Source of the DNA: an uncultured Bacilli bacterium
GTDB lineage: Bacteria; Bacillota_I; Bacilli_A; RF39; UBA660
Assembly (NCBI GenBank): GCA_947588795.1
Contig: CANPZJ010000037.1
Span: forward strand, 1-7,326
Reading direction: 5' to 3'
DNA length: 7,326 nucleotides
Shown here: piece after piece, positions 1 to 6,488 of the stretch
Layout: every line of letters begins with the position of its first letter
Position numbering within the stretch: the stretch's first letter is position 1
Made by a program: the position numbers and the translations under genes
Notes under the pieces: generated by a model
Seen by the model: the letters and a program-made list of their open reading frames with translations, nothing else
What the model was told of the DNA's origin: nothing
Databases searched by the model: none

Positions 1-747
1 ATTAATAGCAATTTCATTATTTCTTTCTGCTATGCCTTCATCTCTTGCTTCATGTATTTCTGATCTTCTTATCTTTTCTTGGTCTTCTTCATAACTTAAA
101 TGATTTAATACTACTCCATCTTTTGTTAATGTTAGCATTCTCTCTTCATACTCCTTTACTACTTTATCCATTTTGCCTAACTCTTCCATCTCTTCCATAT
201 TCGCATTTAACATTACTAGATGTATATGCTCTTTGTTTCCTTTTATACATTCATCATAACATAGTTCTTTATACTTAACAAGATTTATGTTGATTATTCT
301 AAATGTATTTGTATAGATACTTCTATCTTCTACACATGTTATTAAATAATTCCTTTTAGTAAGGCTATCTTTACTATCTTTATTTAAGTTTATTAATATT
401 GTATCTAACTCTTCATTATAATCATATCCTTTTTCAATTATTTGGGAATAATAAGATGTATAGTAAGATAAGTTTCTTAGTTTAGTGCTACTACTAAAAT
501 TACTATTTAACTCAACTAGAATATGTTTACCATTACTTGTTTTAACTATCAAATCAGTTACTTTTGCTCTTTCCGATTTTCTTCTTATCTTTAGTTCTGT
601 GGGAATAAATTCTACTACATGGACTTTTTCTTCTAAGATATCAGATAAGATATAATCTAGTAATCTTGTATCTTGTTCATTAGCGACAATTGTTTTAAAG
701 ATAGCATCATATAATAGTAAGGGTTTTTCTTTTAAATTTATTGTCAT
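1..747 (-). CDS. Rpn-family PD-(D/E)XK nuclease / putative transposase, partial at 3' end
   Basis: My translation of the minus strand from the ATG at 747 gives 249 codons with no stop before the window edge, so the C-terminus is missing. The protein fits the Rpn (recombination-promoting nuclease, PD-(D/E)XK transposase-like) family. Near the N-terminus it has a YDAIFK segment (D14). The likely catalytic core is D65 followed by E79-L80-N81; many relatives have ExQ there. The last visible residues (about 225-249) are rich in Glu, Arg and Gly-Ile steps, like the charged helical repeat tail of the family. Rpn proteins are DNA endonucleases linked to recombination and, in some cases, phage defence. 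The start is supported by AGGAGG at 755-760, 7 nt upstream. No promoter is convincing; TAATAT-like sequence just upstream is only a weak -10. The gene stands alone behind the truB terminator. Family assignment is fairly sure; activity and role are unknown. Confidence 0.85.
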   Translation of the reverse strand, partial: MTINLKEKPLLLYDAIFKTIVANEQDTRLLDYILSDILEEKVHVVEFIPTELKIRRKSERAKVTDLIVKTSNGKHILVELNSNFSSSTKLRNLSYYTSYYSQIIEKGYDYNEELDTILINLNKDSKDSLTKRNYLITCVEDRSIYTNTFRIININLVKYKELCYDECIKGNKEHIHLVMLNANMEEMEELGKMDKVVKEYEERMLTLTKDGVVLNHLSYEEDQEKIRRSEIHEARDEGIAERNNEIAIN

Positions 748-830
748 AAGTTTTCCTCCTCTACTTATATTATTAGCTTTTTTTCTCCGATTTCCTTTTT
801 TTTCGCGTAAATTTTCACAAAAAGTTGCTA

Positions 831-860
831 AAAATTAAAAAAATCTCTATTTTTAGAGAT
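831..860 (-). terminator. Rho-independent terminator after truB
   Basis: On the minus strand a perfect 7-bp stem (ATCTCTA / TAGAGAT, 843-849 with 854-860) with an AAAA loop is followed directly by six T residues and then AATTTT. It starts 13 nt after the truB stop codon and ends the rimP-truB operon. On the plus strand the hairpin is also followed by a T-rich stretch, so it could act in both directions, but no plus-strand gene is seen to need it. Confidence 0.88.
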
Positions 861-873
861 AATTTTTATTTTA

Positions 874-1713
874 TTAAAACACTATTTTTAACTTTCCTAT
901 TCCCTTTTCAAAAAAATATAAAGCAATATCTTTATTATTAAATTTGTATAATATATAACCATTTAGATTATCTTCAATAATATTCCCATTTATAACTTTT
1001 TTATATAATGTATTATCTAGTTCTACTTCACTTAATTCTATTAAATCTTGAATTTTTAAAACTTGATAATTATTATTTTCAATATCTTTTAAAGTATAAG
1101 CATCTTCTATTTTAAACTTACCTTGTCTTGTTCTAATTAAATTATTCATCGTCCCAATAGTATTTAAATTTTTACATATAGTTTGAATTAAACTACGAAT
1201 ATAAGTACCTTTACTTACTACTACTCTAAATTTAATTAAATCATCGTGATAATCTAAAAGTTCTATTTCTTTAATTTCTACTTTTCTTTTAGGAAGTTCA
1301 ATACTCTCATTACTTCTCGCATATTCATATAATCTTTTCCCATTAACATGAACTGCGGAATAAATAGGTATTTCTTCAATGTATTCACCCACTAGATTAT
1401 TTAAAACATCTATTATTTCTTCTTTAGAATATTTTTTTACTTTTCGAGTTTCTAAAATATTACCAGTTATATCTTCGGTATCAGTTTTAATACCTAGTTT
1501 AATCTCAGCAATATACTCTTTATCTAAAGTGGTAATTAAATCAACTAGTTTAGTATATTTACCGGTTAGACAAACTAAAACACCAGTAGCAATGGGGTCA
1601 AGAGTTCCGGTATGACCGATTTTTTTATTATTTAATAATTTAGTTAATTTATTGACAACATCTCTACTAGTTAAATTTTTATCTTTATTAATAATTAAAC
1701 CAATATCATTCAT
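874..1713 (-). CDS. truB: tRNA pseudouridine(55) synthase TruB
   Basis: TruB isomerises U55 to pseudouridine in the T-loop of tRNAs and acts as a tRNA folding chaperone. The 279-aa product has the family landmarks in order: the catalytic motif GHTGTLDP with nucleophile D39, Y67 in DKEY, the segment PIYSAVHVNGKRLYEYAR (116-133), SKGTYIRSL (167-175) with R173, and RTRQGKFKIEDA (194-205). The C-terminal part after about residue 225 is short and lysine-rich, so the PUA-like tail looks reduced compared with the roughly 300-aa Bacillus protein. The ATG start overlaps the stop of the preceding gene (TAATG), and its Shine-Dalgarno AGGAG lies in the last codons of that gene, so translation is probably coupled. 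It is the last gene of the operon and is followed by a strong terminator; ribF, often next in Bacilli, is absent. Confidence 0.96.
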   Translation of the reverse strand: MNDIGLIINKDKNLTSRDVVNKLTKLLNNKKIGHTGTLDPIATGVLVCLTGKYTKLVDLITTLDKEYIAEIKLGIKTDTEDITGNILETRKVKKYSKEEIIDVLNNLVGEYIEEIPIYSAVHVNGKRLYEYARSNESIELPKRKVEIKEIELLDYHDDLIKFRVVVSKGTYIRSLIQTICKNLNTIGTMNNLIRTRQGKFKIEDAYTLKDIENNNYQVLKIQDLIELSEVELDNTLYKKVINGNIIEDNLNGYILYKFNNKDIALYFFEKGIGKLKIVF

Positions 1714-2237
1714 TATTTTACTCCTAAAGATTTATTTAAAATATACATATCTTTTTGAATATCTTCTGCATTTTCTTCATAACCTAAATTATATAATAAA
1801 CTTAATAATTTAATGCTAAATAGAGGTATATTAAAATATATTTTTTCTTTATCTTTATAATTATTTTCTAAATATTTTACTATTTCTTCTAAATATTTTT
1901 CTTCTAATATTATTAATTCGAAAATATGAATACTTTTATTAGTAACATTTATTCTTACAAAACCAATAGGTTTTCTTCTTTTATAAATAAATATAACTTT
2001 ACAATTTAATTTATTTTCTAAAACACTTTTGAATCTTTCATAATTGTAAGCATAATTTTTAACTTTTGTATTTTTTAACTTTTGTAAATAATTTCCTTTA
2101 GTTACTAGTAAATAAGCATCATAAGAATCTATACCAAACATTTTCATATATAATTCTTGATAAGACTTAGCTAAAAAAAGAAGATTAGCGTTATTTAAGT
2201 TTTTAAATTCTTTTATGTTGTATTTGATATTTTGCAA
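1713..2237 (-). CDS. Hypothetical protein, possibly degenerate GNAT-like, between rbfA and truB
   Basis: I do not recognise this 174-aa, Lys/Asn/Ile/Tyr-rich protein. Its second half has a pattern recalling GNAT acyltransferases: a strand KVIFIYKRRKPIGFVRINV (80-98), a strand IHIFELIIL (103-111), a helix (112-127), a strand KIYFNI (132-137), then a helix LLSLLYNLGYEENA (144-157) like the usual 'N..A..lY.k.GF' end. The acetyl-CoA loop motif (Q/R-x-x-G-x-G/A) is not visible, so catalysis is doubtful and the fold is a guess. It has no signal peptide or membrane segment. The start is a TTG at 2237: GAGG lies 7 nt upstream, and the first in-frame ATG is residue 31. It begins 16 nt after rbfA and its stop overlaps the truB start, so it is a true operon member. 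A role in ribosome or tRNA maturation is only guilt by association. Confidence 0.75.
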   Translation of the reverse strand: MQNIKYNIKEFKNLNNANLLFLAKSYQELYMKMFGIDSYDAYLLVTKGNYLQKLKNTKVKNYAYNYERFKSVLENKLNCKVIFIYKRRKPIGFVRINVTNKSIHIFELIILEEKYLEEIVKYLENNYKDKEKIYFNIPLFSIKLLSLLYNLGYEENAEDIQKDMYILNKSLGVK

Positions 2238-2253
2238 ATTAAAACCTCACTAT

Positions 2254-2595
2254 CTAATCTTCTTTTATTTCTGTTATTATCTTTTCTATTTTACTAGCAT
2301 ATTCAATAGATTCATCGTAAACAAATTTAAGCTCTGGTATATTTCTAATTTCAATAACTTTAGCAAGTTTTCCTCTTAGAAAAGGGGCTGCTTCATTAAC
2401 GTCTTTTTCTAACTCCTTATGAGTCATATTACTAATTGAGGTAAAATAAACTTTAGCATAACTTAAATCTTTACTAACATCTACAGCGGTTAAAGTAATT
2501 GTTTTTAAAAGTTCATCATCAGTTTCTAAAAAGATAATATTACTTAAATACTTTAAGATATCGCTTTCTATTCTTTCAATTTTATGACTAGGCAT
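2254..2595 (-). CDS. rbfA: 30S ribosome-binding factor RbfA
   Basis: RbfA binds immature 30S subunits near the 5' end of 16S rRNA and assists late maturation and cold adaptation. The 113-aa product matches the single KH-like family in length and pattern: an N-terminal helix (RIESDILKYLSNII, 8-21), strands TLTAVDVSKDLSYAKVYF (34-51), the helix with the AA kink (NEAAPFLRGKLAKVI, 67-81), then IPELKFVYDESIEYASKIEKI (86-106). I take ATG 2595 as the start, 6 nt after GAGGT; an upstream in-frame TTG at 2607 lacks a site at suitable spacing. The start overlaps the end of infB by 8 nt (ATGCCTAG), a typical coupling arrangement. The product ends with a short acidic tail. Confidence 0.95.
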   Translation of the reverse strand: MPSHKIERIESDILKYLSNIIFLETDDELLKTITLTAVDVSKDLSYAKVYFTSISNMTHKELEKDVNEAAPFLRGKLAKVIEIRNIPELKFVYDESIEYASKIEKIITEIKED

Positions 2596-4696
2596 GTTTA
2601 ACCTCAACTAATTCATAAACTTGAAGCGTGTCTCCTTCTTTAATATCGTTAAATGAATCTAAAGTAAGACCACATTCAAACCCTTTTTTCATTTCTTTAA
2701 CGCTTTCTTTACCTCTTTGTAGTGAAGATACTTTATCATCGGCGATAACAATACCATCACGAATAACTCTTACACTAGCATTATTTTTAACAATACCATC
2801 AGTAACATAACAACCAGCAATATTACCAATTTTAGAATATTTAAATATTTTTCTAATTTCAACAGTGCCAATTACTTTTTCTTCATATTCCGGATCTAAC
2901 ATACCAGTAATAGCTTGTTCCATTTCTTCAACTAATTTATAAATAATGGTATAAAGACGAATATCAACATTATATTCTTTAGCAATTTCTTTCGTGATAT
3001 TACTTGGTACAACATTAAAGCCAATAATGATAGCATTAGAAGCATTAGCTAGTACGACATCTGATTCCGTGATAGTACCAATACCACTTCTGATTACTTT
3101 AACAACAACATCTCCAACTTGGATTTTTTGCAAAGCATTTTTAACTGCTTCTTCACTACCTTTAACATCACATTTTAAGACAACATTAACTTCTTTTTCC
3201 CCAGATTCAATCTTTTTAAATAAATCATCTAGGGAAACTACATCATTTTTATATTTAGAAGCATTTAAATTTTTTCTTTTGTTGGCTATTTCTTTTGCTT
3301 TAGCTTCAGTTTCAAAGGCCATAAATTTATCACCAGCATCTGGGGTTTCAGATATTCCGGTAACTTCAACTGGTGTAGAAGGTCCTGCTTCCACAATCGA
3401 TTCACCTAAATCATTTTTCATTGTTCTAACCTTACCAAAATGTTCACCAACTACAATAGGATCCCCTATTCTAAGGGTACCATTTTGAATAATAAATGAG
3501 GCAATACCACCAATATTTTTATCTACTTTTGATTCAATAACAGAACCTGTAGCATAACGATTTGGATTAGCTTTATATTCATTAACTTCCGCAATGGTTT
3601 CAATTGTTTCTAATAAAAGATCCACACCTTCTCCTGTATGAGCTGAAATATTAATGAATGGTACATCACCACCCCAAGCTTCAGGAGTAATACCAGCTTC
3701 AGCCATTTCCGTTAAAATTTTCTCCGGATTAGCATCTGGTTTATCAATTTTATTAACTGCTACAATAATTGGCACATTAGCACTTTTCGCATGATCAATT
3801 GCCTCTTGTGTTTGGGGCATAACCCCATCATCAGCAGCAACAATTATGATAACTATATCCGTAACACTTGCACCTCTTGCTCGCATTTCGGTAAAAGCAG
3901 CGTGTCCTGGGGTATCAATAAAAGTAATAACATTGCCATTATGATTTATTTGATAAGCCCCAATATGTTGGGTAATACCACCAAATTCACCTTCAACAAC
4001 ATGAGAATGACGAATATAATCAAGTAAAGTTGTTTTACCATGGTCAACATGTCCCATAATAGTAACTATTGGTGGTCTTTTAACTAAATCTTCTTCTTTA
4101 TCAATAATTTCATATTCTTCAAAATTAGCTAAATCTTGGGTTTCTTCTTTTTTCAAAGTTTTCTTATAATCTAAAACAACTATTTCCGCATTTTCAAAAT
4201 CAATTGGATCATTTAAACTAAGCATTAAACCTAAAGACATTAATTTTTTGATAATATCTGTACCACTTACATTTAGGCTACTAGCAAGATCACTTACACT
4301 CATACCTTGTTTATATAAAACAATATTATCATTAGATGTATCATTACTCATTAATTTTTCTTTATGCTTATACATTTCTTTTTTAAGCATTTTATAGTTT
4401 TCTTTATTTTCATCAGTGCTATCTTTTTTATGTAATTTTTGTTTTTTAGATGTATTAGTTTCACTGATATTATTACTTTCCATAATATCCATTGCTACAT
4501 TTTCAACTAATTCATCTTCATCATAAGTAATTTCTTCATCAGTACTAATTAAATTTAGGGTATAGTCAAGATTAATAATATCATCATCAACTAAAATATC
4601 TTCACCACTTTTAACATTAATACCTAATTCCTTACATTTTTTTAAGACCTCAGCCACTGATAAATTAAGACTATCGGCATATTCTTTAACACTCAT
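2588..4696 (-). CDS. infB: Translation initiation factor IF-2
   Basis: IF-2 is the GTPase that brings initiator fMet-tRNA to the 30S subunit and promotes 50S joining. The 702-aa product is close in length to the Bacillus subtilis protein. An IF2_N module (about 1-50) is followed by a charged linker (52-122) and a second IF2_N module (about 125-180). The G domain has all five motifs: G1 GHVDHGKT (215-222), G2 GGIT (239-242), G3 DTPGH (261-265), G4 NKID (315-318) and G5 SAH (351-353). Domain II begins near 380, the IF-2-specific domain is about 490-590, and the C-terminal tRNA-binding domain about 600-700. The ATG at 4696 has AGGAG about 10 nt upstream. It lies 18 nt after ylxR, where ylxQ stands in Bacillus; ylxQ is missing. 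The stop overlaps the rbfA start. Confidence 0.98.
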   Translation of the reverse strand: MSVKEYADSLNLSVAEVLKKCKELGINVKSGEDILVDDDIINLDYTLNLISTDEEITYDEDELVENVAMDIMESNNISETNTSKKQKLHKKDSTDENKENYKMLKKEMYKHKEKLMSNDTSNDNIVLYKQGMSVSDLASSLNVSGTDIIKKLMSLGLMLSLNDPIDFENAEIVVLDYKKTLKKEETQDLANFEEYEIIDKEEDLVKRPPIVTIMGHVDHGKTTLLDYIRHSHVVEGEFGGITQHIGAYQINHNGNVITFIDTPGHAAFTEMRARGASVTDIVIIIVAADDGVMPQTQEAIDHAKSANVPIIVAVNKIDKPDANPEKILTEMAEAGITPEAWGGDVPFINISAHTGEGVDLLLETIETIAEVNEYKANPNRYATGSVIESKVDKNIGGIASFIIQNGTLRIGDPIVVGEHFGKVRTMKNDLGESIVEAGPSTPVEVTGISETPDAGDKFMAFETEAKAKEIANKRKNLNASKYKNDVVSLDDLFKKIESGEKEVNVVLKCDVKGSEEAVKNALQKIQVGDVVVKVIRSGIGTITESDVVLANASNAIIIGFNVVPSNITKEIAKEYNVDIRLYTIIYKLVEEMEQAITGMLDPEYEEKVIGTVEIRKIFKYSKIGNIAGCYVTDGIVKNNASVRVIRDGIVIADDKVSSLQRGKESVKEMKKGFECGLTLDSFNDIKEGDTLQVYELVEVKHA

Positions 4697-4714
4697 ATTT
4701 TTTCTTCTCCTTTC

Positions 4715-4975
4715 TTATTTTATTAATTCATTTAATTCATTAAATATCTCATCATTAACTTCTACTTCTAATATTCTATTTAAGATACCACTTTTTTTTG
4801 CCTTAGCAAAAACTTCACTATCTTTTTTTAAGTAAGCTCCCCTTCCATTTTTCTTACCAGTTAAATCAATTTCCACGTTACCTTCAGGAGTTCTTACTAT
4901 TCTAATTAAATCCTTTTTCTCACATTTTTCTTTAGTTACAACACAAGTACGCATTGGGATTTTTCTCTGTTTCAT
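4715..4975 (-). CDS. ylxR: YlxR/RnpM family RNA-binding protein (DUF448)
   Basis: The 86-aa product carries the DUF448 signature: PMRTCVVTKE (7-16) with the conserved Arg and Cys, DLIRIVR (22-28), and TGKKNGRGAYL (39-49). In Bacillus subtilis this protein, renamed RnpM, has been reported to bind the RNase P RNA and modulate RNase P; applying that here is inference from the family. I start at ATG 4975, 8 nt after AAGGAG. A TTG one codon upstream (4978) is in frame but closer to the site. The Shine-Dalgarno sequence consists of the last two sense codons of nusA (AAG GAG), so the genes are probably translationally coupled. The position between nusA and infB is the classic one. Confidence 0.95.
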   Translation of the reverse strand: MKQRKIPMRTCVVTKEKCEKKDLIRIVRTPEGNVEIDLTGKKNGRGAYLKKDSEVFAKAKKSGILNRILEVEVNDEIFNELNELIK

Positions 4976-4980
4976 CAAAT

Positions 4981-6096
4981 CTACTCCTTATTTCCTTCTT
5001 CGTTAATTTGTGATAAAGTTTTGATTTCAATTTTATATTTCGTAAGTTTACTAGCAAGTCTAATATTACTTCCTTTTTTACCAATAGCAAGTGATAAATT
5101 ATCATCAGTTACTATAGCAAGTGCTTCTTTTTTCTCTGGATCAGTAATATTGACAATAACATTTTTAGCAGGTGATAAGGCATTGGCGATAAATACTTGT
5201 GGATCTTCATCATATAAAACTAAATCTACTCTTTCACCATTTAATTCTTTTAAGATATTTCCTATTCTACTACCATGTTCACCAATACAAGAACCAATCG
5301 CATCAATTCTCTCATTAGTAGAATATACTGCTACTTTACTTCTATTACCAGCATCTCTTGCAACAGCATATAAAACAATATCCCCACTTTGTAGTTCAGG
5401 TATTTCTACTTCAAATAATCTTTTAACAAAACCATAATGTTTTCTTGAACACAAGATAACTGGTCCTTTAGTACCATTTTCTACCTTGGTAATATATACT
5501 CTAATATTTGAACCCATTTTAATTGTTTCACCAGGAATAATCTCTGATTTTGGTAAAATACCTCTAGTTCTACCTAAATCAATATAATAATTCTTTTGAT
5601 CTTCCATTGCTACTAAACCTAGCATAAGTTCAAATTCTTTATCCGCAAATTCTTCAATAATACTATTTTTTTCGGCTTCTCTTATTTTTTGGGTAACTAC
5701 TTGTTTAGCAGTACCAGCAGCAACTCTTCCAAAATCTTTTGGCGTAACTTCTTTTTCAATCGTATCACCAACTTTAGCTTTAGGATCTATTTTAAGGGCA
5801 TCTTCTAAAAGAATTTGGGCATCAATATTAATCTCTGGTGGTATATCTACTGTATTTCCTTCTTCATCAACAGTTGTGCTTCCTTCATCTATTTCAGGTA
5901 CCACTACTAAATAAGAATATACTTTTATTTCACCTGTATCTCTATTGATATCTACTCTTACATTAGTCTTACTATCAAAATTTTTCTTATAAGCTGTTTG
6001 TAATGCTAAAGTCATCGCATCAAAAACAACATCAGGACTAATGTTTTTTTCCTTTACAATATTATCTAATGCTTTAATAAATGCTTTACTATCCAT
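4981..6096 (-). CDS. nusA: Transcription termination/antitermination factor NusA
   Basis: NusA binds RNA polymerase and nascent RNA, and controls pausing, intrinsic termination and rRNA antitermination. At 371 aa it equals the usual Firmicutes length and lacks the acidic repeats of enteric NusA. The N-terminal polymerase-binding domain spans about 1-125 and includes AMTLALQTAYKK (27-38). The S1 domain is about 155-225 (YYIDLGRTRGILPKSE, 170-185). KH1 has IGEHGSRI (271-278) and the conserved end DEDPQVFIANALSPA (296-310). KH2 has LAIGKKGSNIRLASKL (336-351). The ATG at 6096 follows rimP by 3 nt, and its Shine-Dalgarno (AGAGG) lies in the last rimP codons. The product may regulate its own operon, as suggested for homologues, but nothing here proves it. 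Confidence 0.98.
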   Translation of the reverse strand: MDSKAFIKALDNIVKEKNISPDVVFDAMTLALQTAYKKNFDSKTNVRVDINRDTGEIKVYSYLVVVPEIDEGSTTVDEEGNTVDIPPEINIDAQILLEDALKIDPKAKVGDTIEKEVTPKDFGRVAAGTAKQVVTQKIREAEKNSIIEEFADKEFELMLGLVAMEDQKNYYIDLGRTRGILPKSEIIPGETIKMGSNIRVYITKVENGTKGPVILCSRKHYGFVKRLFEVEIPELQSGDIVLYAVARDAGNRSKVAVYSTNERIDAIGSCIGEHGSRIGNILKELNGERVDLVLYDEDPQVFIANALSPAKNVIVNITDPEKKEALAIVTDDNLSLAIGKKGSNIRLASKLTKYKIEIKTLSQINEEGNKE

Positions 6097-6099
6097 ATT

Positions 6100-6348
6100 T
6101 TAACCTCTTTCCTTACTAATAACATCTAAAATATATTCACTATCACATACATCATACTTATCAACAATAGGATTTATTACATGCGTAGCATCTACTATGC
6201 CATCCAAATCAATTCCTCCCACTTTATCTAACACCACGGTTAGAAATTGATATTTTCCCTTTTTCTCAATAAAGATATCATCTACAATAATGTCTTTATC
6301 TGCTAATTCTTTTTCTAATGCCTTTTTTAATTCTTCTAATTTTTCCAT
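6100..6348 (-). CDS. rimP: Ribosome maturation factor RimP, N-terminal domain only
   Basis: RimP helps assemble the 30S subunit, in particular S12 incorporation. This product is only 82 aa, whereas the family is usually about 140-160 aa with an N-terminal alpha/beta domain and a C-terminal SH3-like domain. The N-terminal domain is complete: helix EKLEELKKALEKEL (2-15), strands IFIEKKGKYQFLTVVLDK (25-42), GGIDLDGIVDATHVINPIVD (44-63), and the closing strand EYILDVISKERG (71-82), corresponding to the usual 'Y.LEVSSPGL'. The protein stops with TAA exactly where the domain boundary lies, and nusA begins 3 nt later, so there is no room for the missing domain and no sign of a frameshift. The start at 6348 has GAGGTGAGG just upstream. 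It is the first gene of the operon. Identity is clear from sequence and position; whether one domain suffices is unknown. Confidence 0.9.
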   Translation of the reverse strand: MEKLEELKKALEKELADKDIIVDDIFIEKKGKYQFLTVVLDKVGGIDLDGIVDATHVINPIVDKYDVCDSEYILDVISKERG

Positions 6349-6371
6349 GCCTCACCTCAAACTATAAATAA

Positions 6372-6393
6372 AAGCAGGATTTTTGTCCCACTT
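6372..6393 (-). promoter_or_regulatory. Leader hairpin of the rimP-nusA operon mRNA
   Basis: In the predicted 5' leader, AAGTGGGA (6393-6386) can pair with TCCTGCTT (6379-6372) over 8 bp, two of them G-U wobbles, around a CAAAAA loop. A U-rich but interrupted stretch (TTATTTATAG) follows. It may be an attenuator, a protein-binding leader or an mRNA-stabilising stem. Sequence alone does not decide; the U tract is weaker than that of the terminator after truB. Confidence 0.5.
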
Positions 6394-6406
6394 AAATTGC
6401 AAAAAT

Positions 6407-6435
6407 ATTATAACAAAAATATGATAAATAAACAA
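6407..6435 (-). promoter_or_regulatory. Sigma-A type promoter of the rimP-nusA-infB-truB operon
   Basis: On the minus strand, -35 TTGTTT (6435-6430) and -10 TATAAT (6412-6407) are separated by 17 nt. The -10 is preceded by TG at the extended position (TGTTATAAT, 6415-6407). Transcription would start near 6400, giving a leader of about 50 nt before rimP. It is the best promoter-like site upstream of the operon. Confidence 0.82.
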
Positions 6436-6446
6436 GTGTTTATTTA
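6425..6446 (-). repeat. Perfect 10-2-10 palindrome overlapping the -35 box
   Basis: TAAATAAACA and TGTTTATTTA form a perfect inverted repeat around two bases. It covers the -35 hexamer of the operon promoter and lies 20 nt beyond the UPF0316 stop codon. It could be an operator or a weak, AT-rich hairpin terminator for the upstream gene; on the minus strand a T-rich stretch follows only after several bases. Half of the palindrome belongs to the 26-bp duplicated unit. Confidence 0.6.
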
Positions 6447-6488
6447 ACAAAACCATTATGAATGTTTATTTAACAAAACCATTATGAA
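6437..6488. repeat. Perfect 26-bp tandem duplication
   Basis: Positions 6437-6462 and 6463-6488 are identical over all 26 bases and directly adjacent. The upstream copy in gene direction (6463-6488) encodes the last residues and stop codon of the UPF0316 protein. The second copy is non-coding and leads into the palindrome and promoter. A recent slippage-type duplication is the simplest reading; an assembly artefact is possible. Confidence 0.95.

Noticed and set aside
45..278. Plus-strand 77-aa hydrophobic frame at the left edge
   Set aside because: It lies opposite the Rpn nuclease gene, which has family motifs and a good ribosome-binding site; the Leu-rich translation is an AT-rich antisense artefact.
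748..873. Possible promoter for the Rpn nuclease gene (TAATAT near 770)
   Set aside because: No acceptable -35 or extended -10 accompanies it; AT-rich DNA gives such matches by chance.
2596..2607. TTG start at 2607 for rbfA
   Set aside because: ATG 2595 has GAGGT at proper spacing and begins where the family begins.
2994..3488. Plus-strand open frame of 164 codons opposite infB
   Set aside because: It is a shadow of the conserved IF-2 coding sequence, with a Ser/Thr/Leu-rich translation and no ribosome-binding site seen.
5021..5437. Plus-strand open frame of 138 codons opposite nusA
   Set aside because: It mirrors the NusA KH-domain coding region and has no independent support.
6437..6488. 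CRISPR-like repeat
   Set aside because: The two 26-bp copies are directly adjacent with no spacer and there are only two; it is a tandem duplication.
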